From Siniperca chuatsi (taxonomy: Eukaryota > Chordata > Actinopteri > Centrarchiformes > Sinipercidae), in the NCBI RefSeq assembly GCF_020085105.1, contig NC_058043.1:3351167-3415166 (forward strand): a stretch of DNA of 64,000 bases, given 5' to 3'. The notes under the pieces were generated by a model that was not told the DNA's origin, ran no database searches, and saw only the letters and a list, made by a program, of their open reading frames with translations. Positions 36,182-48,019 of this stretch are shown in pieces. How positions within the stretch are numbered: position 1 is the stretch's first letter; each line of letters begins with the position of its first letter. The position numbers and the translations under genes are program-made.

Positions 36182-39100
36182 ATGAGTCTGAGTCGTACCA
36201 AGCGAATCAGCTCCAGTAACTCCGTCCGGAGCAGCAGTGGGTCGAGGAGGCTGAGCGGTTTCAGTCCAGGTCAGGGGGGTTTCAGTGGCATCTCCCTGAG
36301 CAGCAGCTCGCTCTACGCGGGAACCGACGGGCATCACCACGGCCTCGGCGCCCCGCTGGCGTCCCTGTCGGTCAACAAGAGCCTGCTGGCCCCCCTGAAC
36401 CTGGAGATCGACCCCAGCCTGTCCATGAGTCGAGCCCACGAGAAGGAGCAGATCAAGAGCCTCAACAACCGCTTCGCAAGCTTCATAGATAAGGTAAAGG
36501 GAGTAGGGTTAAGGCAGTTGGTCGATTAATCAATTACAGAAACTATTTTGATGACTGATAAATCATTGACATAATTTGACAAGTAAAAACAAAGCCTCTA
36601 AAATGTGAGAATTTGCTGCTTTTCTGTTGTATCATAGATTTAAGTTCAATATTCTCTCTCTGTTAGCTCTGTTTTTGGTCTCCACCAACTCCTGAGGGAA
36701 ATATCTGGCTCTTTAGCTGCTAAACGCTCCACTATGTTGACCAGCTGCTCTCGGACTGTGTCTGTCTGCTGTTTGCTGCTGAGCAGCTCAGTGGCTTTTT
36801 ACAGCTTTTTCTCTGAAAACGACGCTGTGAGAGCTGAGAGAGTGAACCATAACGGTAAAGTTGTGAGCTGAAAGTCACTATAAAGCTCCGTAAAGCCGAG
36901 GGGAGCTGCAGGTTCAGCTGTCAATTCAATTATAGCCACTTTAAGAACTCAAGCTGACCTTAATAAAGACCTTTACAAGGTCACAATAATAACACAAGCT
37001 GACCTCATATATAAGAGCCTGTATGAACTAATAACCTTGCCTGGCATTTTACAAGACGTTTACATTTTTCAAATCCCATGGTTTTTAGACATCAGACAAT
37101 AGTAAATAGTAAATACTGGGTGTTTAAATAGAGAAGTAGCCGTGTTGAGCTTCCTGAAGAACACCGGCTGCACATATTTCCCACAGAAGGAGTGACTGGC
37201 TCTGTGATAATGCTGGACATTGATACCGTACTTAGGGAACATCTCCGCTTTCTCACGGAGTAGGTAACACACTCTCACAATGGAGGCATTGTTGGCTTCT
37301 CACATCAGCAGAGATACACTTCAGGCGCTGTGCTGGACCTAGGTCCGCCTGTCCAAATGTACAAAACTAAACTCTTCTTGAGTGTTGATTTAAATGTACC
37401 ACAAAGAGGTCAAACACTTATCCTGATGTAGCAGGTTGGCGGTTGGTTAAAGTCTTTTAATGACCTGCGATCTTTATACTCATATCATGTCATGTTTCGA
37501 GCGAGATATATGAGAAAAGAACGATCAGTTATGGCAATTCACATTTCAGCAGCACAGAGAGGCTACGAGGTAAGAAAACAGATAAAGAACTATTTGAATG
37601 AAATAAATACAAAATAAATTAAAGAAATTAGAGAGATGACAGTTTTTTAGCTATATAAAATATATACATTCTAATACTTTACACTATATAAGTAAAGTGT
37701 GCAAATATTTGTGGGAAAGAAGTCTGGTTAGAAGTCAGTGTTAGAAGTAGCATAAATGATAGAAATCCCCTGACCTGATTTATACTGCCTGTAGAAAACA
37801 AGTTTTTCATTTCTGAGCAGCTAGAGATCCTTTGATCACAGTCAAAATGCAGAAGTGGTGTTCATTTCTGAGTAGGCACCCTAGCATTGGTCACAAAAAG
37901 ATTAAAATTGGTCTGGAAATGTTAGTTTAAAATGCTCTCGAGGGTGTTATCATCTATTTCAGATTACCAGAGTGTTTGTGGACTTTTTGCTGTTTTTGTA
38001 CGTGAAACAATAAAAACAAGAGAGAATATGGTCCAAAACCCCGGTGGACGTTGTTGGAAACGTTAGCCACCAAATCATTTTCAGTATTCCAAGACAAAAT
38101 ATTGTGAAACCTCCCAGAAATCATTTGAAAGCTTGTCCATCTGATGGTTGATGTGACTCCCCAGCTAACAGGTGACACACCTTGCTGGCTCTTCTTGGGG
38201 TCGCAGGAGCTCTTAGCTGCAGGAGAGGTAGGGCGACTTCAACCTGGGCTCTTTTTAAATCTAGGTTTGGTTTTTTTTTGTTGCTCTGTGATTATTGAAC
38301 CAGGATGTTATTGCTGATTTATTGATATAAATTCAAACCTGGAATCTGGTTGGTGCAGCTACATTTGGGCTGCAAGAACGCAGCACTACCTCTCTAGATT
38401 TCCCCAGCTGGTCCGCGAGTTTAAAATTTGGACATTGTGGCAGTAAGACGCCTTCTCCTACTCTTCAGCCACGCGTAAAGAAATGAGAAAACTGCTGAAA
38501 CCGATGTCAACTGATGAATAAACTGACCCTGCAGTTACTTGTGTAATCCAACCCCGACTGGCCCCAACGGCACTGAAACATTAAAGAGCTGCTTCCCTCA
38601 TGCAGAGAAGTAATTTGTCTGATGCAACAGGCAAAGTTTTATCTGTTGCAGGATGATAACGCAGTTTGAATCTATCAATTACCCAAGATCAATGGGAAAT
38701 GTGTTAGTATTTATTGATACTGGTTATTGCAGAATTTTTCCCCAGTTACACCTGAAACAGTTAATTAAAGCACAGAAGCTTAAAGCCTTAAAAAAGAGCC
38801 AAACAGTGAGTGAATACATCTGGGATTTTGACAGCCATTTAAACCCCGAATCACTGGTATTGGGCCACTGGATATTTAAGCTATCTGTCCCATTTCCGTC
38901 CCATTGAGTCGGGTTGTAACCTGATGAATCAGGTCAGACATGGTGCGGTTGTGTCTCAGAGGGAGATTATTCTGCTCTGAACAGAACGCAGGCTTTGTGT
39001 TGGAAGGAGGAGGTATAATAGGTGGTGGATATACCCGGCCGCAGGCAGGAAACACGAGCTGTGCAGATACAGGCTCTGAGTACAGTCAGGTGTTGACATT

Positions 39101-42100
39101 CAGTCCGAGCTGGTTATCCGCTGGAATTACGCTGTTTCTTTAACCTCTGTGTATCCAAGGAAGGACATTATTCTTTGGCTGCAACTATTTTCATTATTGA
39201 TTAATCTGCCAAGTTTTTTCTTGATAAATGGATTCGTCATTTTATGACTATAAAATGTCAGAAAATAGTGAGAAATGTCCATCACAATTTCCCAGAACTA
39301 AAGACGATGTCTTCAAATTGTTTTTGTTCAAACAACAGTCAAACAAAACCCAAAGATATTCAATTTACGAGCAGAGAAGACTAAAAGAAGAAACAGTAAA
39401 TATTCACCTCGAACAGGCTGGAAGTAGAGGGCATTTTGGAAAAAAAGAACATTACTTAAACAAGTCATCAATTATCAAAACCGTTGCTGTTTAATTTTCT
39501 GTCGACTGATTAATCGATTCATCAGCTTATCTTTACAACGCCATGCTCGAAATGCACAAAAATCACCAAATGAGCTATGTTGCCACATATTAGTTAACTG
39601 TACACCAGCAGGTAGTGTACAGTTAGCGTGTGTTAGCTCCTGTGCTGTGAGAGTAAACGAGTAGTGGTGAAGTCAAACATTCAGCAGACCAAACAGAGGC
39701 AGATATCCTTTCAGGAGTTGACGGGCCAGGGATCCCATGTTGCCTTGTTTCAGAAACAAAGAGCAACAGATTAGCTGAGACAACTTAAACTAAATGGTCA
39801 TTGCTTTGAATTTCTGTTGGACCCTTCCTCGTGCTAACTGACGTTTTAACAAGTCAAAGATGGCTAACAAACTGACATTATCTAAACATAAAATCAATCA
39901 AATGTATCATGTCATGAAAATTTACATACAAACTATACAAACCCTTTAACTGCACTTTCTATCTGACTTTCTTGACACCTGCATCATGCAGGTACGTTTC
40001 CTGGAGCAGCAGAATAAGATGCTTGAGACAAAACTGGATGTGCTGCAGGGCCAGGGGATGGGCCGATCCAACGTGGAGCCCATGTTCGAGGCCTACATGG
40101 TGGGTCTGAGGCGCCAGATGGACCTGGTCAACAACGACAAGACCAAACTGAACGGAGAGCTGAGGAACATGCAGGGCCTGGTGGAGGACTACAAACACAA
40201 GTAAATAATGTCGCCGTGGTAGTAAATACTGTCACTGTGAGCTCTGTAATATCTAAGTATGTATTATTTGTGTGTGCTGTCAGATATGAAGACGAGATTA
40301 ACAAGAGAAACAACCTGGAGAATGACTTTGTTATTCTAAAGAAGGTCAGCATACACACACAGACATATTCATTCATACACACATGTTGTCCTTTTCCATT
40401 GTCCCCTGCATTCCCACATGCATCAAAACCCATAAATGCTTTGGCAACTTTGCTTGTCAGCGTCACATAAAAACAGCAGCCGGAGTCAATTTTCCATGTA
40501 AGCTGCTAGCATGGCTGTAGGTGTTGTTTAACCTCCGTGTTGTTTCTCTGTGTGCTCAGGATGTAGACTCGGCCTACCTGGTGAAGGCAGATCTGGAGGA
40601 CAAGGTGGGCGCTCTGACTGATGAAATCAACTTCCTGCGCAACATCTACGAGGAGGTATTAGAACTTTTTCATGCTTTGAAACATTGAGGCGGTCAAAAC
40701 GGTTAAGATTTATCAAAACAGCCATCTTCTTTTATTTCTTTATTTGCACACTTTCCCCCTCTGGTATCCACTTATTTCCCTTTCATTGTTCTGTCTCCGC
40801 GTCATGACTCATTAGAGAGTCGACTTCAAACATCAACTGACTCTGGAGTGTTTTTTTTTTTTATCTCAGCCAACGGAAATCTTTGTTTGTTTCAGAATCA
40901 GAAATACTTTATTGATCCCCGAGGGGAAACTCTTTTGTTGCAGCAGCTCACTGTCACGTCAGTGCGCAGTTTGTTGTTGTTTGTTGTTGTTACCGATTGT
41001 CAGGCTTCCTGGACGCCCTCAGTGGTTATTAGACACACACACACAAAAAAAAATAGGAAAAATGTTCATATTATCCCCTAAAGAGCTCAACACACTGCAG
41101 CTGCACAGAAACATGCCTACCCACAATTTGGTGATGAGCTAACAATGTTCATTTTAGTTTTAACATTGCATGACTCTGATATTGTTTATACATGTAAAGT
41201 CATCCTTTTACTAATTACTAGCATGTTCCCCAGAAACTTGTGTTGTTTTGTTACTCAGTTCTGTACTCTGTACATTTCTTTATTCTGCACGTGTCATCAA
41301 ATTGGTTGATATGTTTAATTTTCTTATTTTTTCTTCATCTGCGTGTCTCTTTACCACCGTACTATTGCCCTACTTTTGTTAAACATTCTTCTGACTAGAG
41401 CTGCAACGATTAGTTGATTAATTAACAGAAAATGTATATTTGATTAATTATTAAAGTAATTTTTCAAGCAAAAATTGGCAAACATTTGATGGTTCCAGGT
41501 TCTCAAATGTGAGAATTTGCTGCTTCTCCTTGTTTTACATTGTAGTAAACTGAATATGTTTGCGTTTTGTGCTGTTGATCGGACAAAACAAAACATTTGA
41601 AGAATTTAAAGACGTCATCTTGGGCTGTTGGACATTTTTTTTACATTTTTTTTTTACAGACCAAATGATTAATTGATTAATCGGAAAAAAAAGTCAGATT
41701 AATCAATAATGAAAATAATCGCTAGTTGCAGCCCTATTTCTGACGCAGTTTGTTGATGTGTTAAATGTGTAATTTCAAGATTAATGTTAGCAAAACCAAT
41801 GCAATTGAAGCATGAACTCATGCAGCCACAATTTTATATATTACACGATATTAAAATGATTTTTAGAGGCTTTATCAGTTCAGCGGTGAACTAATGAAGC
41901 TCTTGAATGAGTGGAATATAAGTGCAGTGGATAGTTTGGACATCTAATAGTATTTTTGTTCCTTTTTGTTCATGATTATAACCTGTCAATACCTAACGCA
42001 TGTCTGAATAGTCAAACAACTGCAACTAAACTGAAATTATCTTTTTACATCTTAAAAGTGACATCATAATGTCGTATCCAACATATCTTTGTAACTGCTC

Positions 42101-44320
42101 AAGAAAGAACCACACAATAATATCAAATTTACCCAAAATTGTACTTATTTAGATTTAAACAGAATTGATCCTCAAAATGTTATTTATATTTGGCTCATCA
42201 CTTGAGGGCATCACTTCTTTTGTTTCCTGCACCCAGGAGCTGCGTGAGCTGCAGGCCAGCATCAAAGACACCTCGGTGGTGGTGCAAATGGACAACAGTC
42301 GCAGCCTGAACATGGAGCAGATCGTAGCCGAGGTCAAAGCCCAGTACGAGGAGATTGCAGCTCGCAGCCGAGAGGAGGCAGAGGCCTGGTACAAGAGCAA
42401 AGTAAGGACGAGGAAACAGGACTCGTTAACAATCCTGAGTATGTGCCCAGGAAGAGTAAACCAGCTAAAGGTGCACAGGAAAAGATATCCAGTATCCATT
42501 ATTATTCAGCCTGCAGTGTGTGCTGCACAGAGACATTATACATTCGACCTCACGTCTCTGAACAAAGGAGGTGACAAATTGTTATTTGAGAGCGAAATCC
42601 AAAACTGTCCTAAACAGACACAAGCAGAGCTAAGAAGACATTTAAGAGGATCAGTGGTGGAGAAAGTAGTAATCCTAAAGTAAATTTGGCAATACGACAC
42701 TAAAACTCTCCATTACAAGTTTACTTGAGTAAAAGTATAGCAGTATTAGCAACAAGATATACTTAAAGTAGCAAAAGTAAAAGTACTCATTATGCAGAAT
42801 TTCCCCTGTCAGTGTTTATTATATAAATAGTGATATATAAGCGGTACTTTAATGTTGTAGTTGGTCCAGGTGGAGCTAATTTTAACTACTTCATATACTG
42901 TTGGGTAGTTTCATCTATAACACTGCATCATCTTTTCTAAACTGATCATGTGTTTTGTACATAAAATCTTCATTTGATAAGTAACTAGTAACATTTGTTG
43001 GGGTGTTTAAATAAATGTGATGGAGTAAAAAATACAATATTTCTCTCTGAAATGTAGTGAAATAGAAGTATAAAGTGACATAAATTGGAAATATTCAAGT
43101 GAAGTACCTCAAATAAGCACTTAAGTACGGTAGTTGAGTAAATATACTCAAAACTTAAACTAGTTGGAGTTTAAAGTGAATTCTGTTTTTAATTTTTCAC
43201 ACTTAAAGGATCCAGATCAGTTCACCCAGATTACAAAAACACATATTTTCTCACTTACTTCGAGAAATATCAAAACACATCCATCTCTGAGATTTACATG
43301 ATTCTCATAATAAACTCTAATTGTTTGAAGATAAAATAAATCTCTTTTGTGTGCCCAACATCCCTGCCAGCTAATGTTGACCTTCCTCTGTCTGTAGTTC
43401 GACCAAATGTCGGTGCAGGCCAGCCAGTATGGAGACGAGCTCCGCATCGTGAAGGGAGAAGTGGCCGAGGTCAACCGACTGATCAGCCGACTGCAGAGCG
43501 AGATAGAGGCTGTCAAAGCGCAGGTAGAGCTGCAGGCATTATTCGGCCTGGTAGAATTTAATTTCCTAGATGATTTTTAGATCCGGCATGGACGATGGGT
43601 GATGATTTATTTGTCCCTGTCCCCCCCCCCCCCGCAGCGTGGCAGCCTGGAGAACCAGCTGGCTGAGGCGGAGGAGCGTGGAGAGCTGGCTGTGAAAGAA
43701 GCCAAAGCCCGGACCAGAGACCTGGAGGACGCACTGCAGAGGGCCAAACAAGACATGGCCAGACAGCTCCGAGAGTACCAGGCGAGTGAGAGAGAGAGGC
43801 GTGGGTGGAAAGAAGAAAAGACGGGTGGTGACAGAGAATAGACAGAAAAGAGCAGCATTGAGGTTCAAGGTTCAGCTTTACTGTCATTATACAATACAGG
43901 AGTGCACATTTGTAGCCCTCTCCGCGCTACACGCACAGAAAATGTACAAACAGATATTCAAGAGTTTAAAGTAGAATAGAGAAAAACTATAAGATATGCA
44001 ATAAAATAGAACAAAGTATATAAAGGTAGCACTAAAGGAAGAAATAAAAAGAAAAACTAAATAATATTTACAAGGAAGATAGTTATGTATATATACATAC
44101 AAACATATGTATTTATATATATATATATGCAATATCAGTGTAATATAAAATAAAATGGGAAACAGATATAATAATAATAACAGATATAAGTAGAATAGAG
44201 AAAAACTATAAGATATGCAATAAAATAGAACAAAGTATATAAAGGTAGCACTAAAAGAAGAAAAATTAAATAATATTTACAAGGAAGATAGTTATGTACA
44301 CACACATACATGCATATACA

Positions 44321-44368
<48 letters not shown>

Positions 44369-46726
44369 AACATTATGTACAATATATGCAATATCAGTGT
44401 AATATGTAAGTTATAGTGCAAAAAAGACTTTAGGTAGTAGTGGAGAGAGGGTAGTGCAAAGGTAATGGTAGGGTAACGTTCAAAAGAAGACCAGCGGAAC
44501 AGAATAGTTCAATGTAAAATTCACAGATGCAGTGCAATATGATAATAACAACAACATGTAGAGGTGAGGTTTATGTTATGTCAGTTATGTGGAGTCAAAT
44601 TGATCTAAAAAAAAAAAATAATAATTTTCTTCTTCACCTGCAGGACCTGATGAACCTGAAACTGGCTCTGGACATCGAGATCGCCACCTACAGGAAGCTG
44701 CTGGAAGGAGAGGAGGACAGGTGAGAGAAGGGGAGAAGAAGAACGGGAGCTGTGATTGCGTCTGTGCGTCTCCTTCGATACAACAACCCTCTCATACTCT
44801 GTCTCTTCTTCTGCAGAATTGGACAGCAGTCCATCCTCAACATCCAGGCCGTCTCCAGCTACAGTAAGTAACAACCTCCGCTAGAAGGAGGGTGTAGACA
44901 CTTGTCCATGACCAAGACCTCCACTGCTTTCCACAGTGATATGTCAACTCTTGTGAACTTACCTGCCACAAATGCAGGATAGTTGTCTTTTGGGTTTCTA
45001 TTCAACTGTATGTCCACTGACATGATTCCACTTTTTTATTGATAAGATATGATGACATTTCTTGACAACGTTTCTTAGAAAATTAAGCCTTTTGGGCGTC
45101 ACAGGGATGCAAAGATACCACGTAACTGCAGTGTCTCTGCTTCAAATCCAGCTGGGGACTTTTGTTACACGTCCTCATCCTCCTCTCTCGTTATCTTTGT
45201 TTAATGATCAAAAAGTTATTAGTTTTAGCTTTAATAGTGACAAGGACAATCCAGTAAATCAGGTAAACCTGGTGTCTGGACAGAAATTAATAATACAATA
45301 AGGTTTAATGATGCAGCGCGTTATACTTATTTACTGTTACAGGTTACTCTGGATATGATAAAGTTTGTATTTGTTATTTGGGAGTGGGTGCGTACATAGT
45401 TACAGTATATTTTCCTACAAACCCAGAAAGAGCACCAACTCCACGAGTGGTGACACAGAAAAATGCATCTCCTGTCCCGATAAAAAATATTGCATCTACT
45501 GACATAGACTGAACATAAATCATGATATGTGGAAGGGGTGGGCAGATCAATACCTAAAATGTTGATTCTGATACCAAGTCTTGTTTTGAGTTAGCGCTGA
45601 AACAATTAGTCGATGAATCGATTAGTCGATAGCCAGAATATTAATCGGCAACTATTTTGATAATCACTTAATTGTTTGAGTCATTTTTCAAGCAAAAATA
45701 ACAAACATTCCCCAGTTTAAGCTTCTAGATTGTGATGATTTGCTAGTTTTCTTTGTCTTATGTGATAGTAAACTGAATATCTTTGGGTTTTGAAATGTTG
45801 CTCGTACAAAACAAGACGTTTGAAGACGTCATTTTGGGCTTTAGGATTTTTTTAGGTCATTTTTCTGTATTTTCTGATGTTCTCTAGACCAAACGATTAA
45901 TCGAGAAAATGATCTGCCGAAAAATCAGGTAATGAAAGTAATCGTTAGCTGCCATTTTGAGTATCGATATTAACATCAATAGGCTCAAAACCAAAAACAA
46001 ACCCAAAAAAAAATAGGATCCGGCTAACGTTAGATCCCGTCCTGTGTGTCTGCTGCTGTTGTGTGCTTGAGAGCAGCGACCACCTCGTTACTTCAAAACA
46101 TTTACACGAAAAACTTTTTTGTTATTTACCAATAAAAATGTGATTAAGTAATTAACAAAAAGAAACTCCTAATGTTTGGAAATCACTCAGTCGTAAAAGA
46201 AATGTGTTCAGAAGCCTATTAACGATGCGTTAAACTCACAAAACATAATCATACATTTAATAATAAAAAGTATTGGTATCGTATCATTGATTCTGGCCCG
46301 GGTATTACTCTGCATCGGATCAGAACCATATTTCATGGTATTGCCCGCCCCTACAATTTCGAGGTCATTTTAAAATTTAAAGTGAAGTCATGATCTTTGA
46401 CCACCTATGTCAGCTGGTTTCCTTTGTATGTTCTGCTGTTTTCACTGACGTCAAATACGCACTGCTCCGTCATTCTCTCTGTCTATCTCTGACTGTCTTT
46501 ATCTTCGTCTTTCTTTCTCTCCGTCTCCACCTCCCTGTTTGTTCTCCCCGTCACCTTCGTCCTGTCTCTGTCTTCCTCTGTCTCCTCTCTTGCTCACCTC
46601 CCCTCTGTCCCCTCTCCAGGTACCAAAAGCACTAATGGCTACCACAGTAACATCTGCTCTCCTGCTCCAAAACTGCTGATAAAGACAACTGAGACCAGAG
46701 ACAACACCAGATACAGCACTCACTGA
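36182..46726 (+). CDS. krt8: Type II keratin, keratin 8-like
   Basis: Ten coding exons: 36182-36493, 39992-40200, 40284-40344, 40560-40655, 42237-42401, 43398-43523, 43638-43781, 44644-44720, 44817-44863 and 46620-46726; 447 aa. A Ser/Gly head ([12 protein letters not shown]) leads to the helix-initiation motif [20 protein letters not shown] and rod coils, then the helix-termination motif [17 protein letters not shown] and a short tail [10 protein letters not shown] resembling K8. [18 protein letters not shown] is diagnostic of type II. It pairs with a type I keratin to form epithelial intermediate filaments. Exon lengths 209, 61, 96, 165 and 126 match mammalian type II genes, but the next exon, 221 nt in mammals, is here 144 + 77 nt, separated by a GC-AG intron. 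Symbol by similarity; fish have several type II genes. Confidence 0.92.
36640..36905 (+). repeat. Interspersed repeat, second copy (keratin intron 1)
   Basis: Matches 18780-19045 in order and orientation: AACTCCTGAGGGAAATATCT, GCTCTTTAGCTGCTAAACGC and CTTTTTCTCTGAAAACGACG. Non-coding. Confidence 0.7.
39175..39545. mobile_element. hAT-type MITE (GCTGCAAC-GATTAATC family), degraded copy
   Basis: In keratin intron 1. It starts GGCTGCAACTATTTTCATTA and ends GATTCATCAGCTTATC, with the interior sharing AATGTCAGAAAATAGTGA-type sequence with the other copies. A partial copy also lies near 36519-36630. Confidence 0.5.
40893..40965 (-). repeat. LINE-tail-like repeat, copy D
   Basis: A short copy in keratin intron 4: TCAGAATCAGAAATAC, then GATCCCCGAGGGGAAACTC and CACGTCAGTGCGCAG. 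Confidence 0.65.
41396..41736. mobile_element. hAT-type MITE (GCTGCAAC family), intact ends
   Basis: About 341 bp with inverted ends TAGAGCTGCAACGATTAG and CGCTAGTTGCAGCCCTA. Flanking 8-mers CTTCTGAC (41388-41395) and TTTCTGAC (41737-41744) match at 7 of 8 positions, fitting the 8-bp target duplication of hAT elements. In keratin intron 4; non-coding. Confidence 0.75.
42650..43170. mobile_element. hAT-like TACTTAAGTA-family repeat in keratin intron 5
   Basis: The left end has AGTGGTGGAGAAAGTAGTAA, the right end has CTTAAGTACGGTAGTTGAG. The interior shares AATATTTCTCTCTGAAATGT with other copies. Confidence 0.5.
43861..44530. repeat. Repeat block with internal tandem duplication in the extra keratin intron
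   Basis: It begins with AGGTTCAAGGTTCAGC and CATTATACAATACAGGAG, an interspersed fish repeat. The stretch from about 43971 (AGTAGAATAGAGAAAAACTA to TACAAGGAAGATAGTTATGT) recurs from about 44188, so a unit of some 215 bp is duplicated in tandem. (AT)n tracts occur near 44112 and 44323-44355. Confidence 0.65.
45592..45954. mobile_element. hAT-type MITE (GCTGCAAC family), perfect 8-bp duplication
   Basis: About 363 bp in keratin intron 9. The ends are TAGCGCTGAAACAATTAG and AATCGTTAGCTGCCA; TTTTGAGT at 45584-45591 is repeated exactly at 45955-45962. Confidence 0.75.
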
Positions 46727-46728
46727 GA

Positions 46729-46730
<2 letters not shown>

Positions 46731-46762
<32 letters not shown>
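46731..46762. repeat. (CA)n microsatellite after the keratin stop
   Basis: Begins 5 nt past the TGA. No AATAAA follows for almost 900 bp; an ATTAAA at 46972-46977 lies inside a mobile repeat and might serve as the polyadenylation signal. Confidence 0.85.
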
Positions 46763-46771
<9 letters not shown>

Positions 46772-46787
46772 ACATGCAGGCAGTTCA

Positions 46788-47590
46788 AGGTACTTGTACA
46801 TTACTTGAGTCTTTTCATGCCACTTTATACGTCTACTCCACAAAAATTCAGACGGAAATGTTGTACTTTTTAATGCACTGCAATTTTTGACAGCTTTAGT
46901 TACTTTACAGGTTAAGATTTTTACACACAAAACATATAAAGAGCTTATAAAATATGATGTTTTTGTTATAAATTAAACTACCAAACAGTTTAAACAAGTA
47001 CAGCTGAAATGATAAGTCGATTAATCAATTAGTCGATTGAGAGAAAAATTAACTGGCAACTATTTTGATCATTTAAGTCATTTTTCATTTGCTGCTTTTC
47101 CTCTGAATGATTGTAATAACTGTAATTTTTTCTTAATACCGTCGAGCTTTGGACTGTCGGTCGGACACAGCAACATCGTGAAGGCGTCACTTTGGGCTCT
47201 GGGTCGTCGTGACGGCGTTTCCTCACTATTTTCACAAGTTTTACAAACCAAACGATCGATCGCTTAATGGAGAAAATAATCAGCAGATGAATCCAGAATG
47301 AAAAGCATCGTCAGCTGCAGTCCGATACAAACCGGTTCAACATGAGCTCCAGCTCCACCAGCTGCAGCAGCAACATGCATACTGCTTTACATTAATGCAC
47401 GAGGAATAATAATCTGATGATAGAATATATAACAGCACAGCAGCCACAGGGACGCTTCACTGCTTTAATACTTTAAGGACATTTTCCTGATTACACTTAC
47501 ATAATTTTACTTAAGTAACATTTTCTATACAGTGTGTTATTAGTACTTTCACTTAAGTAAAAGATCTGAGCACTTCCTCCACCACTGCAT
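46788..47590. mobile_element. hAT-like TACTTAAGTA-family repeat split by a second MITE
   Basis: The left half is 46788-46997 (TACTTGAGTCTTTTCATGCC ... ATTAAACTACC). The right half is about 47335-47590 (AGCTCCAGCTCCACCAGCTG ... CTTCCTCCACCACTGC). Between them, about 46998-47334, sits a GCTGCAAC-family element. Order and orientation of the halves match an uninterrupted copy. Confidence 0.65.
46998..47334. mobile_element. GCTGCAAC-family hAT-type MITE nested in the preceding repeat
   Basis: The left end AGCTGAAATGATAAGTCGAT and right end GCATCGTCAGCTGCAGTCC are inverted relatives of the ends at 41396 and 41736. Confidence 0.6.
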
Positions 47591-47639
47591 GCATGTACCA
47601 CTATACACAATCACACACCCACAATAAACAAGGGGATGC

Positions 47640-47672
<33 letters not shown>

Positions 47673-47676
<4 letters not shown>

Positions 47677-48014
47677 GATGGGAATTACGGCTCTTTGAAG
47701 AGAGCCGGATGTTACGGCTCCCAAACGGCTCTTCTGCTGGTCGCTGCCTAAGTTGCGTTCTTATTTGTTGCAAGAAATGAACATGCAAGATTCTTCATCT
47801 GCAGTACATTGAAATATTCTGTCATACTGATGGTTAAAAAGTGGGATAATGTCAGGAATAACTGTCCTAGTTGTATAACAAATATAACACCCTACTGATG
47901 AAATAGTATGGTTAGTAAATAATCACACAACTCTATACAGGGTGTCGGCTCTTAGACGGGAGCCGGCTCCCAGCGTTCGCTTAAAGGAGCCGACTCGTTC
48001 GCGACACATCACTA
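47673..48014. mobile_element. hAT-type MITE inserted in a CA repeat
   Basis: Ends TAGTGATGGGAATTACGG and GCGACACATCACTA are inverted relatives. Subterminal motifs GGCTCTTTGAAGAGAGCCGG and GGGAGCCGGCTCCC are palindromic. The element is flanked on both sides by (CA)n, so any 8-bp duplication is hidden in the microsatellite. About 342 bp, non-coding. Confidence 0.7.
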
Positions 48015-48019
48015 ACACA

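Noticed and set aside
36128-36439. Minus-strand open frame over keratin exon 1
   Set aside because: It is the antisense shadow of the Ser/Gly-rich keratin head.
43861-44530. Possible exon or RNA gene inside the extra keratin intron
   Set aside because: The sequence is A/T-rich and repetitive with a tandem copy, and the keratin frame is continuous across 43781 to 44644.
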